This document shows, one piece after another, positions 14,649 through 25,355 of a stretch of DNA of 64,000 nt. Both the position numbers and the translations under genes were made by a program. How positions within the stretch are numbered: the first letter of the stretch is position 1; each line of letters begins with the position of its first letter. The stretch lies in the NCBI GenBank assembly GCA_963850525.1, contig CAWKLQ010000008.1, positions 1,674,001-1,738,000 on the forward strand, in the 5' to 3' direction. The notes below the pieces were generated by a model. The model made no database searches and was not told where the DNA came from. It saw only the letters and a program-made list of their open reading frames with translations. This DNA is from JAEMQF01 sp963850525. GTDB taxonomy: Bacteria > Pseudomonadota > Gammaproteobacteria > Burkholderiales > Burkholderiaceae_C.

Positions 14649-17303
14649 ATGACCCAATTCGCCAAGGAAACTCTGCCCATCAGCCTCGAAGAGGAGATGC
14701 GGCGTTCGTACCTCGACTACGCGATGAGCGTGATTGTCGGGCGCGCATTGCCCGACGCACGCGACGGGCTCAAGCCGGTGCACCGGCGCAGCCTGTTCGC
14801 GATGCACGAACAGAACAACGACTGGAACCGGCCCTTCAAGAAGAGCGCGCGCATCGTCGGCGACGTGATGGGCAAGTACCACCCGCACGGCGACAGCGCC
14901 ATCTACGACACCATCGTGCGCATGGCGCAGCCGTTCTCGCTGCGCCACATGCTGGTGGACGGGCAGGGCAACTTCGGCTCGGTCGACGGCGACAACCCGG
15001 CGGCGATGCGCTACACCGAAATCCGCCTGTCGAAGATCGCGCATGAAATGCTCGCCGACATCGACATGGAGACGGTCGATTTCGGGCCTAACTACGACGG
15101 CTCGGAGCGCGAGCCGCTGGTGCTTCCGGCGCGCCTGCCCAACTTGCTGGTCAACGGGTCTTCGGGAATCGCCGTGGGCATGGCGACGAACATTCCGCCG
15201 CACAACCTCAACGAAGTGATCGACGCCTGCCAGCATTTGCTGAAGAACCCGCAGGCGAGTGTCGACGAGCTGATGGAAATCGTCCAGGCACCCGACTTCC
15301 CGACGGCGGGAATCATCTATGGCCTGTCCGGCGTGCGCGACGGCTACCGCACCGGGCGCGGCAAGATCGTGATGCGCGCGAAGTGCCATTTCGAAGACAT
15401 CGACAAGGGCCAGCGCCAGTCGATCATCGTCGACGAAATTCCCTACCAGGTGAACAAGAAGAGCCTGCTCGAGCGCATCGCCGAACTCGTGCACGAGAAG
15501 AAGATCGAGGGCATCAGCCACATTCAGGACGAGTCCGACAAGTCGGGCATGCGCGTCGTCATCGAACTCAAGCGCGGCGAAGTGCCCGAGGTCGTGCTGA
15601 ACAATCTTTACAAGCAAACGCAACTGCAAGACACGTTCGGCATGAACATGGTCGCGCTGATCGACGGCCAGCCCAAGCTGTGCAGCTTGCGCGACCTGGT
15701 CTCGATCTTCCTCGAGCACCGCCGCGAAGTCGTGACGCGGCGCACCGTGTTCGAGCTGCGCAAGGCGCGCGAACGCGGCCACGTGCTCGAAGGCCTCGCC
15801 GTGGCGCTGGCCAACATCGACGAGTTCATCGCGACGATCAAGGCCTCGCCGACGCCGCCGCTGGCCAAGTCGGCGTTGATGAGCAAGAGCTGGGATTCGG
15901 CGATGGTGCGCGAGATGCTCGCGCGCGCCGAGACGCAAACCCCCGGTGGGCGCAGCGCTTTCCGCCCCGCTGGGCTGGACGCCACGTTCGGCTTGCAGGG
16001 CGACGGCCTGTACCGCCTGTCCGAGGAGCAGGCCGGCGAAATCCTGCAGATGCGCCTGCAACGCCTGACCGGCCTGGAGCAAGACAAGATCGTCGGCGAG
16101 TACAAAGAGGTGATGGCCGAAATTGCCGACCTGATCGAGATCCTGAACACGCCCACGCGCGTGACGACGATCATCAGCGATGAGCTTGCCGCCATCAAAC
16201 TCGAGTTCGGCCAGACCAAGCTCGGCGCACGGCGCAGCCAGATCGAGCCCAACGCGCAAGACCTCGGCACCGAAGACCTGATTCAGCCCACCGACATGGT
16301 GGTGACGCTGTCGCACACCGGCTACATCAAGAGCCAGGCGCTCTCCGAGTACCGCGCGCAGCGCCGCGGCGGGCGCGGCAAGCAGGCAACGATGACCAAG
16401 GAAGACGATTGGGTCGAGCAGCTCTTCATCGCCAACACGCACGACAACATCCTGTGCTTCACGAACCGCGGACGCATCTACTGGCTCAAAGTCTGGGAAG
16501 TGCCGCAAGGCTCGCGCAATTCGCGCGGCCGCCCCATCGTCAACATGTTCCCGCTGCAGGCCGGCGAAAAGGTCAACGTCGTGCTGCCGCTCACCGGCGA
16601 GGCACGCAGCTTCCCGGCGGAGCTGTTCGTCTTCATGGCCACTGCGCAAGGCACGGTGAAGAAGACCGGGCTCAACGAATTCAGCAACCCGCGCAAGGCC
16701 GGCATCATCGCGGTGGATCTGGACGACGGCGACTTCCTGATCGGCGCCGCGCTCACCGACGGCCACCACGACGTGATGCTGTTCAGCGACGGCGGCAAGG
16801 CGGTGCGCTTTGACGAAGACGACGTGCGCGGCATGGGCCGCCAGGCGCGCGGCGTGCGTGGCATGATGCTCGACGTTGGGCAGAGCGTGATCGCGATGCT
16901 GGTCGCCGAAGACGAAACGCAGAGCGTTCTCACCGCCACCGAAAACGGCTACGGCAAACGCACCAGCATCGTCGAGTACACGCGCCACGGGCGCGGCACG
17001 AAAGGCATGATCGCGATCCAGCAGACGCCGCGCAACGGCAAGGTCGTCGCCGCAACGCTCGTGCGGCCCGACGACGAAATCATGCTCATCACGGACCGCG
17101 GTGTGCTCGTGCGCACGCGGGTTTCGGAGATTCGCGAGTTGGGCCGCGCCACCCAGGGCGTGACGCTGATTGCGCTGGACGATGGCACCAAGTTGATCGG
17201 CTTGCAGCGCATCGTCGAGAACGACGCGAACGGCGGCACCGACGACAACGGCGACGCCGGCGGCGAAGCTGCACAAGACCCTCCCACCCCCGAAGGCGCC
17301 TGA
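14649..17303 (+). CDS. gyrA: DNA gyrase subunit A
   Basis: GyrA cuts and rejoins DNA in the GyrA2B2 gyrase, introducing negative supercoils. At 884 residues it is of normal length. The catalytic tyrosine is Tyr122 in AAMRYTE, at the same number as in Escherichia coli. The quinolone-resistance region (HPHGDSAIYDTIVRM) has Ser83 and Asp87, the quinolone-sensitive state. The C-terminal domain carries the GyrA box QRRGGRG near residue 570, which separates it from ParC. The protein ends with an Asp/Gly-rich tail. It is transcribed away from the OmpA-family gene and heads the aromatic amino acid gene run. SerC, often the next gene in related genomes, is absent here. Confidence 0.97.
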   Translation: MTQFAKETLPISLEEEMRRSYLDYAMSVIVGRALPDARDGLKPVHRRSLFAMHEQNNDWNRPFKKSARIVGDVMGKYHPHGDSAIYDTIVRMAQPFSLRHMLVDGQGNFGSVDGDNPAAMRYTEIRLSKIAHEMLADIDMETVDFGPNYDGSEREPLVLPARLPNLLVNGSSGIAVGMATNIPPHNLNEVIDACQHLLKNPQASVDELMEIVQAPDFPTAGIIYGLSGVRDGYRTGRGKIVMRAKCHFEDIDKGQRQSIIVDEIPYQVNKKSLLERIAELVHEKKIEGISHIQDESDKSGMRVVIELKRGEVPEVVLNNLYKQTQLQDTFGMNMVALIDGQPKLCSLRDLVSIFLEHRREVVTRRTVFELRKARERGHVLEGLAVALANIDEFIATIKASPTPPLAKSALMSKSWDSAMVREMLARAETQTPGGRSAFRPAGLDATFGLQGDGLYRLSEEQAGEILQMRLQRLTGLEQDKIVGEYKEVMAEIADLIEILNTPTRVTTIISDELAAIKLEFGQTKLGARRSQIEPNAQDLGTEDLIQPTDMVVTLSHTGYIKSQALSEYRAQRRGGRGKQATMTKEDDWVEQLFIANTHDNILCFTNRGRIYWLKVWEVPQGSRNSRGRPIVNMFPLQAGEKVNVVLPLTGEARSFPAELFVFMATAQGTVKKTGLNEFSNPRKAGIIAVDLDDGDFLIGAALTDGHHDVMLFSDGGKAVRFDEDDVRGMGRQARGVRGMMLDVGQSVIAMLVAEDETQSVLTATENGYGKRTSIVEYTRHGRGTKGMIAIQQTPRNGKVVAATLVRPDDEIMLITDRGVLVRTRVSEIRELGRATQGVTLIALDDGTKLIGLQRIVENDANGGTDDNGDAGGEAAQDPPTPEGA

Positions 17304-17366
17304 ACCGCATGCGCTGCATGGCAGGGGCCGGGCGGGGTGCGGTGCGTGCGAGAATTTGCCCTCGCC

Positions 17367-18530
17367 ATGGCTGACTCACCCCACGCGCCCGCTCTTGCGT
17401 CCCCCCTTGTGTCTTCTGCCGCACCCCGCACTGCGCCTGTGGCGCCGCAAGCCGATTTGGCGGCATATCGCGCGCAGATCGACGCCATCGACAACCGGTT
17501 GCTCGGTCTGCTGAACGAGCGCGCAGCGCTCGCGCTCGCGATCGGCGAGATCAAGCGCAATGAAGGGTCGGTCGCGTTCCGCCCGGAGCGCGAAGCGCAA
17601 GTGATCGCGACGCTGCGCAGCGCCAACCCCGGGCCGCTGCGCTCGGAAAATGTGGCACCCATCTGGCGCGAAATCATGTCGGCGTGCCGCGCCTTGGAAA
17701 CCCCCACGCGCGTCGCGTACCTCGGGCCCGCAGGGACGTTCAGCGAAGAGGCGTCGCTCGCTTTCTTCGGCTCGGCGATCGTCAAGCTGCCGTGCGCCAA
17801 CTTCGACGAAGTGCTGCACGCCGGCGTCACTGGCGCCGCCGACTTTGCCGTCGTTCCGGTGGAGAACTCCACCGAAGGCGTCGTGACGCGCTCGCTCGAC
17901 CTGTTCCTGACGACGCCGCTGTTCATCATCGGCGAAACCAGCTTGCTCGTGCGCCACAACCTGCTGCGCGCCGAGAATTCCCTGGACGGCGTGATGGCGG
18001 TGTGCGCGCACCCGCAGGCGCTCGCGCAATGTCACGCCTGGTTGACGAACCACCTGCCGCACGCCGAGCGCCGCCCGGCGGCGAGCAACGCCGAGGCGGC
18101 ACGCCTGGCAAGCCTGGACCCGGCGCTGGCTGCGATTGCGAGCACCCGCGCCGGCGCCGAGTTCGGCCTGCACGTCGTCGCCCCGGCAATCCAGGACGAA
18201 GCGCACAACCGCACGCGCTTTGCCATCCTTGCGCACCCGGACCGGCAGCCGCGCCCGCAGGCGTCGGGCCACGACTGCACGAGCCTCGTCGTGTCGGTGA
18301 CGAACCGGCCCGGTGCGGTGCACGACATGCTCGTGCCGCTGAAAAAGCACGGCGTCTCGATGAGCCGCTTCGAGTCGCGCCCGGCGCGCTCAGGCCAGTG
18401 GGAGTACTACTTCTACATCGACATTCAAGGTCACCCCGACCAGCCCGCGGTCGCCGCAGCGTTGCAGGAACTGCGCGACGTCTGCGCGTTCTTCAAGTTG
18501 CTCGGCACCTACCCGATCGACACCCACTGA
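17367..18530 (+). CDS. pheA: Chorismate mutase / prephenate dehydratase (P-protein)
   Basis: This bifunctional 387-residue enzyme converts chorismate to prephenate and then to phenylpyruvate for phenylalanine synthesis. The first 35 or so residues are a low-complexity Ala/Pro extension. The AroQ-type chorismate mutase domain follows (RAQIDAIDNRLLGLLNERA). The dehydratase domain runs from YLGPAGTFSEEA to the NRTRF motif. The C-terminal ACT domain (SLVVSVTNRPGAVHDML and SRFESRP) is the phenylalanine sensor for feedback control. I chose ATG 17367; a GTG at 17337 is an upstream alternative. It sits between gyrA and tyrA, without the hisC that often separates pheA and tyrA in relatives. Confidence 0.95.
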   Translation: MADSPHAPALASPLVSSAAPRTAPVAPQADLAAYRAQIDAIDNRLLGLLNERAALALAIGEIKRNEGSVAFRPEREAQVIATLRSANPGPLRSENVAPIWREIMSACRALETPTRVAYLGPAGTFSEEASLAFFGSAIVKLPCANFDEVLHAGVTGAADFAVVPVENSTEGVVTRSLDLFLTTPLFIIGETSLLVRHNLLRAENSLDGVMAVCAHPQALAQCHAWLTNHLPHAERRPAASNAEAARLASLDPALAAIASTRAGAEFGLHVVAPAIQDEAHNRTRFAILAHPDRQPRPQASGHDCTSLVVSVTNRPGAVHDMLVPLKKHGVSMSRFESRPARSGQWEYYFYIDIQGHPDQPAVAAALQELRDVCAFFKLLGTYPIDTH

Positions 18531-18553
18531 CCGCTTCTCGCACAAGACCGCCC

Positions 18554-19438
18554 ATGTTCAATCAACTCGGTGTGATCGGTTGCGGCCTGATGGGCGGCAG
18601 CTTTGCGCTCGCGCTCAAGCGCGCCGGACTGGTGAACCGTGTCATCGGCTACAGCAAGTCGCCCAGCACGACGGAAAAAGCGAAGAAGCTCGGCGTCATC
18701 GACATCGCCGCCGAATCGGCGCTGCTCGCAGTGTCGGGCTCGGACATCGTGCTGATCGCGGTTCCCGTGGCCGCCACAGAGGCGACGTTTCGCGCGATTC
18801 GCCACCTCGTCGAGCCCGGCGTGCTGTTCATGGACGTGGGTTCGACGAAGCGCGACGTCGTCGACGCGGCGCGGCGCGTCCTCAAGGAGCGAATCACGTC
18901 CTTCGTTCCGGCGCACCCGATTGCGGGCAAGGAGGCCGGCGGGGTATCGCACGCCGACGCCGGGCTTTACAACGGCAGGCAAGTGATCCTCACGCCGCTG
19001 CCGAGCACGAACGCCGATTTGCTGCAAAAGGCGACCGACGTGTGGGCCGCAATCGGCTCGCAAGTGCTGCGCATGACGCCGGAGAATCACGACGCGGCGT
19101 TCGCTGCAGTGAGCCACTTGCCGCACGTGCTCGCCTTCGTTTACTTCAATTCGATCGCAGGGCAGGCCGCCGGGCGCGACTATCTGTCGCTTGCCGGTCC
19201 GGGGTTTCGCGACTTCACGCGAATCGCCGCGAGCGACCCGCTCGTCTGGCGCGACGTGCTGATGTCGAATCGCGAAGAAGTGCTCAAGCAGTCGGAGCGT
19301 TTCCGGCGTGAGCTCGAGGCCCTGGAAAATTCATTGAAGGCCGGCAACGCCGACGCGATCGAAGCGCAGATTCGCAACGCCTCGGAAGGGCGCGCCGGCT
19401 GGCAGCTGAGCAGCCCCAAGTCCGGCACGCAGCGCTGA
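18554..19438 (+). CDS. tyrA: Prephenate dehydrogenase
   Basis: TyrA oxidatively decarboxylates prephenate to 4-hydroxyphenylpyruvate in tyrosine synthesis. The 294-residue protein has the NAD(P)-binding glycine motif GCGLMGGS at residues 9-16. It also has DVGSTK and HPIAGKEAGG in the middle, the active-site segments of the family, and an all-helical C-terminal dimerisation domain. The start at ATG 18554 lies 23 bases after the pheA stop; the same frame is open further upstream, but that part is antisense-like shadow of pheA. It likely forms one operon with pheA and aroA-cmk. Confidence 0.93.
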   Translation: MFNQLGVIGCGLMGGSFALALKRAGLVNRVIGYSKSPSTTEKAKKLGVIDIAAESALLAVSGSDIVLIAVPVAATEATFRAIRHLVEPGVLFMDVGSTKRDVVDAARRVLKERITSFVPAHPIAGKEAGGVSHADAGLYNGRQVILTPLPSTNADLLQKATDVWAAIGSQVLRMTPENHDAAFAAVSHLPHVLAFVYFNSIAGQAAGRDYLSLAGPGFRDFTRIAASDPLVWRDVLMSNREEVLKQSERFRRELEALENSLKAGNADAIEAQIRNASEGRAGWQLSSPKSGTQR

Positions 19439-19486
19439 AGTCGCTGCGAAACCCGAACCACGGCGCACCACTCTGCGCGTCAGCGC

Positions 19487-21508
19487 ATGCATTCAATCCC
19501 GTTCATCGACATTCCCGCGCTGCGCAGCGCGGCCGGCACCGTGCGCCTGCCGGGCTCCAAGAGCATCTCGAATCGGGTGTTGTTGCTCGCTGCGCTGAGC
19601 GACGGGGTGACGCGCATCCACGACGTGCTCGAGTCGGACGACACGCGCGTCATGCTCGCTGCGTTGACGGCGTTGGGTTGCGAGGTTCGGACCCAGGACG
19701 GCGTCGTGGAGATCCACGGCCTCGCCGGTCGCCTGCGCACGCGCAGCGCCCAGCTGTTCCTCGGCAACGCCGGCACCGCGATGCGCCCGTTGTGCGCCGC
19801 GCTTGCGGTGATGGCGGCCACGCAGGGAGGCTCGTTCGAACTCAGCGGCGTACCGCGCATGCACGAGCGTCCCATCGGCGACCTCGTCGACGCGCTCACC
19901 CAGCTCGGCTGCAACGTGCAGTGGCTCGGGCAAACAGGCTATCCGCCGCTGCGCATCGGTGCTGCCGAAGCAATGCTTCGCACCGCGGTTCCGATTCGCG
20001 TGCGCGGCGACGTGTCGAGCCAGTTCCTCAGCGCGCTGTTGCTGGCGCTGCCGCTGGTGGGCAGCGCGCAAACGATCACGATCGAGGTCGACGGTGAGCT
20101 GATTTCCCGGCCGTACGTGGAAATCACCGTGAAGCTGCTGGCGCGTTTCGGCATCGACGTCGCCGTCACCGATTGGAAGCGCTTTGTCATTCCCGCGGGC
20201 TGCACTTACCGCTCGCCGGGGGACATTCACGTTGAAGGCGACGCTTCGTCGGCGTCGTACTTCATTGCGCTGGGTGCGATCGCGGCAATCCGCGAACCGC
20301 TGCGCATCGAGGGCGTCGGCCAGGACTCGATCCAGGGCGACATCCGATTTGTCGACGCAGCACGAGCGATGGGCGCCGACATCACCAGCGGGCCCGCGCA
20401 CCTGGAAGTGCGGCGCGGCAGCTTCCCGTTGCGCGCCATCGACCTGGACTGCAACCACATTCCCGACGCGGCGATGACGCTCGCTGTGATGGCGCTGTTC
20501 GCGCAAGGCACGACGCGCCTGCGGAACATCGCGAGCTGGCGCGTCAAGGAAACCGACCGCATCGCGGCGATGGCCACGGAGCTGCGCAAGCTCGGTGCCG
20601 CAGTCACCGCAGGCGCCGACTTCATCGAAATCACGGCGCCGCAGCTCTGGCGCGCCGCGGCGATCCACACTTACGACGACCACCGCATCGCGATGTGTTT
20701 TTCGCTCGCCGCCTTGAATGGGTTGGCGGCAGGAGCCGCCGCGGCCAAAGCCGTGCCGGTGCGCATCCTCGATCCGCAATGCGTCGCCAAGACGTTTCCC
20801 GAGTATTTCGAGTCCTTGTTCGGCGTGGTTCAAGCCTTCGACGCCGACGTCCCCGTGATCACCGTCGACGGGCCCACCGCTTCGGGCAAGGGAACGCTCG
20901 CCAGCGCCTTGGCGCAGCAGCTGGGTTATCGCTTCCTCGACTCGGGTGCCGCGTACCGCGCCACGGCGCTGTCCGCAATGCGCGCCGGCGTCGCCGCCGA
21001 CGATGAAACCGGCTTGGGACAAATCGCCGCGCATCTGGACTTGCTGTGCCTGCCGGGGCAGACCCTGCTGGGCAGGGAAGACGTGACCGAGGCGCTGCGC
21101 CGGGAGGAGGTGGGCGCGCTCGCATCCCGGATCTCCGCCTGGCCGAAAGTGCGCGACGCTTTGCTGCAGTTTCAACTCCAGCACCGGCGAGTTCCGGGGC
21201 TGGTCGCCGACGGGCGCGACATGGGCACGGTGATCTTCCCCGGTGCCGATCTCAAGGTGTTCCTCTCCGCAAGCGCCGCCACGCGCGCCGAGCGGCGCTA
21301 CAAGCAATTGATATCAAAGGGGATTTCGGCTAACATCGCCGACCTTCGGGCCGAACTCGAAGCGAGGGACCAACGCGACCAGTCGCGCCCCGTCTCGCCC
21401 TTGAAGCCGGCCCAGGATGCGATGTTGCTCGACAACTCCGCACTGTCCGTCGAAGCCTCGGTGGACGCCGTGTTGAGTGCCTGGCAACAGCGCAGGCCGT
21501 TCGGCTGA
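19487..21508 (+). CDS. aroA-cmk: Fused EPSP synthase / cytidylate kinase (AroA-Cmk)
   Basis: One 673-residue frame joins two enzymes. Residues 1 to about 440 are 5-enolpyruvylshikimate-3-phosphate synthase of the shikimate pathway, with LPGSKSISNR and LFLGNAGTAMRPL, the glyphosate-sensitive class I form. Residues about 450-673 are CMP/dCMP kinase. Its P-loop GPTASGKGT lies at residues 462-470, and YRATAL and DGRDMGTVIFP are also present. In many bacteria the two genes are neighbours just before rpsA; here the boundary has been lost with no stop between them. A fusion of this kind is known in some betaproteobacteria. No frameshift is needed to read it. Confidence 0.94.
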   Translation: MHSIPFIDIPALRSAAGTVRLPGSKSISNRVLLLAALSDGVTRIHDVLESDDTRVMLAALTALGCEVRTQDGVVEIHGLAGRLRTRSAQLFLGNAGTAMRPLCAALAVMAATQGGSFELSGVPRMHERPIGDLVDALTQLGCNVQWLGQTGYPPLRIGAAEAMLRTAVPIRVRGDVSSQFLSALLLALPLVGSAQTITIEVDGELISRPYVEITVKLLARFGIDVAVTDWKRFVIPAGCTYRSPGDIHVEGDASSASYFIALGAIAAIREPLRIEGVGQDSIQGDIRFVDAARAMGADITSGPAHLEVRRGSFPLRAIDLDCNHIPDAAMTLAVMALFAQGTTRLRNIASWRVKETDRIAAMATELRKLGAAVTAGADFIEITAPQLWRAAAIHTYDDHRIAMCFSLAALNGLAAGAAAAKAVPVRILDPQCVAKTFPEYFESLFGVVQAFDADVPVITVDGPTASGKGTLASALAQQLGYRFLDSGAAYRATALSAMRAGVAADDETGLGQIAAHLDLLCLPGQTLLGREDVTEALRREEVGALASRISAWPKVRDALLQFQLQHRRVPGLVADGRDMGTVIFPGADLKVFLSASAATRAERRYKQLISKGISANIADLRAELEARDQRDQSRPVSPLKPAQDAMLLDNSALSVEASVDAVLSAWQQRRPFG

Positions 21509-21646
21509 GCTTGTCGCAAGCCAGTCGCCGGCCCGATCTCCCGAAGTGGCCCGACGCTCCCCCTCCTGTGCCCAACCTTCCAAGGCACGCCGAAGCGATC
21601 GGTTTTTCAACCTAACCCGCAGCGCCCTGCTGCACCGGAAATTTCA

Positions 21647-23368
<1,722 letters not shown>

Positions 23369-23423
23369 GTTGCCTGCGCTCCACACGCCTGGGTGCTGAC
23401 TCCGTGAGCGGGCCGCGCTGCCG

Positions 23424-23759
23424 ATGACACGATCCGACCTCGTGACCGAGCTGGCTGAGCGTTTCAGCCAGCTCACGCATCGCGACACCGAGTTCGCGGT
23501 GAAGACCATCCTCGACGCGATGTCCGACGGCTTGGCGCGCGGGCACCGCATCGAGATCCGCGGCTTCGGCAGTTTCTCGATCAACCGCAGGCCGCCACGC
23601 GTCGGGCGCAACCCGCGTTCGGGCGAACAGGTCGTGATTCCGGAAAAGCTCGTTCCGCACTTCAAGCCCGGAAAGGCTTTGCGCGAGGGCGTCGACGTCC
23701 GCGTTGCAGGCGCAGCAACGTCGGAACCCCACGACGCTGTCGCCCCAGTGCAGGAGTAG
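23424..23759 (+). CDS. ihfB: Integration host factor subunit beta
   Basis: IhfB pairs with IhfA to bend DNA in replication, recombination and sigma54 transcription. The 111-residue protein has the HU/IHF fold signatures IEIRGFGSFSINRRPPRVGRN (read as two parts around residues 43-63) and the PHFKPGKALRE DNA-binding tail. A roughly 17-residue Ala/Pro/Asp tail extends beyond the usual end. It follows rpsA by 55 bases, the standard position. Confidence 0.95.
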   Translation: MTRSDLVTELAERFSQLTHRDTEFAVKTILDAMSDGLARGHRIEIRGFGSFSINRRPPRVGRNPRSGEQVVIPEKLVPHFKPGKALREGVDVRVAGAATSEPHDAVAPVQE

Positions 23760-23814
23760 GCGGCCGCAGGGCGCGTCGCCTTCTTCGCAACCCGATCAGA
23801 GCACCTCCACGCCG

Positions 23815-24126
23815 ATGCGAATTCTGCTCTGGCTGGTGCGCATCCTGGCGTTTTTCGCCTTGTTCGCGTTCGCGCTGAACAACCAGCACGAGGTCACGTT
23901 GCACGCCTTCTTCGGCCTGCAGTGGAGCGGCCCGATGATTCTGGTTGTGCTCGGCGCGTTGGCGCTCGGCTGCGCCTGCGGCGCACTGGCGATGCTGCCG
24001 AGCTGGTGGCGCCACAAGCGCCGCGCGCGCCCTGACGCGCCTGCCAGCTCGATTCTCGGCCCGCAGGAACTCGAGCCCGCCATGCCCCACAGCCTGCCCA
24101 TGCATCCGCCACGCGATGGACTTTGA
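23815..24126 (+). CDS. lapA: LapA-family inner membrane protein
   Basis: This 103-residue protein has two hydrophobic segments (about residues 3-23 and 40-62) around a short polar stretch with NNQHEVTLH. A basic cytoplasmic region follows. This matches the LapA (YciS, DUF1049) family. LapA works with LapB at the inner membrane to control LPS amount through LpxC degradation. The start at ATG 23815 fits the first membrane segment; the frame continues further upstream without a signal. Its last 11 bases overlap lapB. Confidence 0.85.
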   Translation: MRILLWLVRILAFFALFAFALNNQHEVTLHAFFGLQWSGPMILVVLGALALGCACGALAMLPSWWRHKRRARPDAPASSILGPQELEPAMPHSLPMHPPRDGL

Positions 24127-25267
24127 CGTCCAATGGCTGCTGCTCGGCCTGCCGCTCGTTTTTGGGCTCGGCTGGCTCGCCTCGCGCCTGGATAGGCGCC
24201 AATGGCAGCGTGAACAGTCCGATTCGCCGCGCGCCTACTACAAGGGCCTGAACCTGCTGCTCAACGAGCAGTACGACAAGGCGATCGACGCCTTCATCGA
24301 AGCGGTTCAAGACGATCCCGACACGCTGGACTTGCACTTCGCCTTGGGCAGCCTGTTCCGGCGCCGCGGCGAATACGAACGCGCGGTGCGCGTGCACCAG
24401 CACTTGCTGCAGCGTGCGGATCTGCCCAAGGCGCAGCGCGACCGCGCGCAGTACGCACTCGCGCAAGACTATCTGAAGGCGGGGCTGTTCGACCGTGCCG
24501 AGCAGGCATTCGACGCACTCGATCGAACCGCGTTCAACACCGAAGCGCGCCTCGCGTTGCTGACGCTGCACGAGCGTTCGCGCGACTGGAATGCCGCAAT
24601 TGCCGTCGCGCAGCAGCTGGAGACTGTCGGCGCAGCGTCGTTCGCATCGCGCATCGCGCACCACTGGTGCGAGCTCGCCGTCGAAGCTGACGCGCGGCAA
24701 GCCACGGCGCAGGCCGACGATGCCCTCGCCCTCGCCCGCGAAGCCGCGCCTCAGGCGGCGCGCCCGCTGGTGCTTGCCGGGCAGCGCGCCTTTGCACGCA
24801 ACGACCCCGCCCAAGCGCTTGCCGACTGGGGCAAGCTGCTCAACGCCGATCCGCGCGCCTTCAGCCTGGTGGCGCGCGACTACGCGAAATGTGCACTCGC
24901 CAAGGGCGACCCGGGCGCCGCGCTCGAACAATTGCGCACGCTCTACGCGCGCGCGCCGAGCGTCGACCTGCTCGCCGCGATGGCGATCCTCGACGCCGAT
25001 CCGGCGCACCAGTCGGAGCGCCTGCTGGCGCACATGCACGAACACCCCACGCTCACTGCCGCACAGCACTTGTTGACGCTGCATGACAAGGTTCCGATGC
25101 AGGGCGCGGCGCTCGCGAGTTTGCGCGACGCGCTCGCGCGCGCAGCCAAACCCTTGCAGCGTTACCGCTGCGCCGCGTGCGCCTTCGAGGCCCAGCACTA
25201 TTTCTGGCAATGCCCCGGCTGCCTGAGCTGGGACACGTATCCGCCGCAACGCTTGGAGGATCAATGA
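24116..25267 (+). CDS. lapB: LPS assembly regulator LapB (TPR and rubredoxin-type metal domain)
   Basis: LapB is an inner-membrane-anchored adaptor that presents LpxC to FtsH and so limits lipid A synthesis. The 383-residue protein has an N-terminal membrane anchor (WLLLGLPLVFGLGWLA). It continues with a long array of TPR helices starting at YYKGLNLLLNEQYDKAIDAF. The C-terminal rubredoxin-like metal site is CAAC...CPGC, within the last 35 residues. ATG 24116 was chosen because it puts the anchor at the N terminus and overlaps lapA; the longer frame from 23945 lies within lapA. The rfaE1 and hldD genes downstream keep the LPS theme. Confidence 0.93.
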   Translation: MDFDVQWLLLGLPLVFGLGWLASRLDRRQWQREQSDSPRAYYKGLNLLLNEQYDKAIDAFIEAVQDDPDTLDLHFALGSLFRRRGEYERAVRVHQHLLQRADLPKAQRDRAQYALAQDYLKAGLFDRAEQAFDALDRTAFNTEARLALLTLHERSRDWNAAIAVAQQLETVGAASFASRIAHHWCELAVEADARQATAQADDALALAREAAPQAARPLVLAGQRAFARNDPAQALADWGKLLNADPRAFSLVARDYAKCALAKGDPGAALEQLRTLYARAPSVDLLAAMAILDADPAHQSERLLAHMHEHPTLTAAQHLLTLHDKVPMQGAALASLRDALARAAKPLQRYRCAACAFEAQHYFWQCPGCLSWDTYPPQRLEDQ

Positions 25268-25287
25268 AGAGCGCGCTTTGCATTCTT

Positions 25288-25343
25288 GTCACCCCGGCGA
25301 AAGCCGGGGCCCACCGGTGGATCCCGGCGTTCGCCGGGATGAC
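25288..25343. repeat. Dispersed palindromic repeat pair, copy 1
   Basis: Two adjacent hairpins, CCCCGGCGAAAGCCGGGG and ATCCCGGCGTTCGCCGGGAT, are bounded by GTCA- and -TGAC type ends. This is the REP-like element common in betaproteobacterial genomes. It fills the gap between lapB and rfaE1. A second copy lies at 61207-61275. Confidence 0.8.
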
Positions 25344-25355
25344 GATCGAACCATC

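Noticed and set aside
14637..17276. 879-codon minus-strand frame across gyrA
   Set aside because: It is the antisense shadow of gyrA. The plus strand has complete gyrase motifs at conserved residue numbers.
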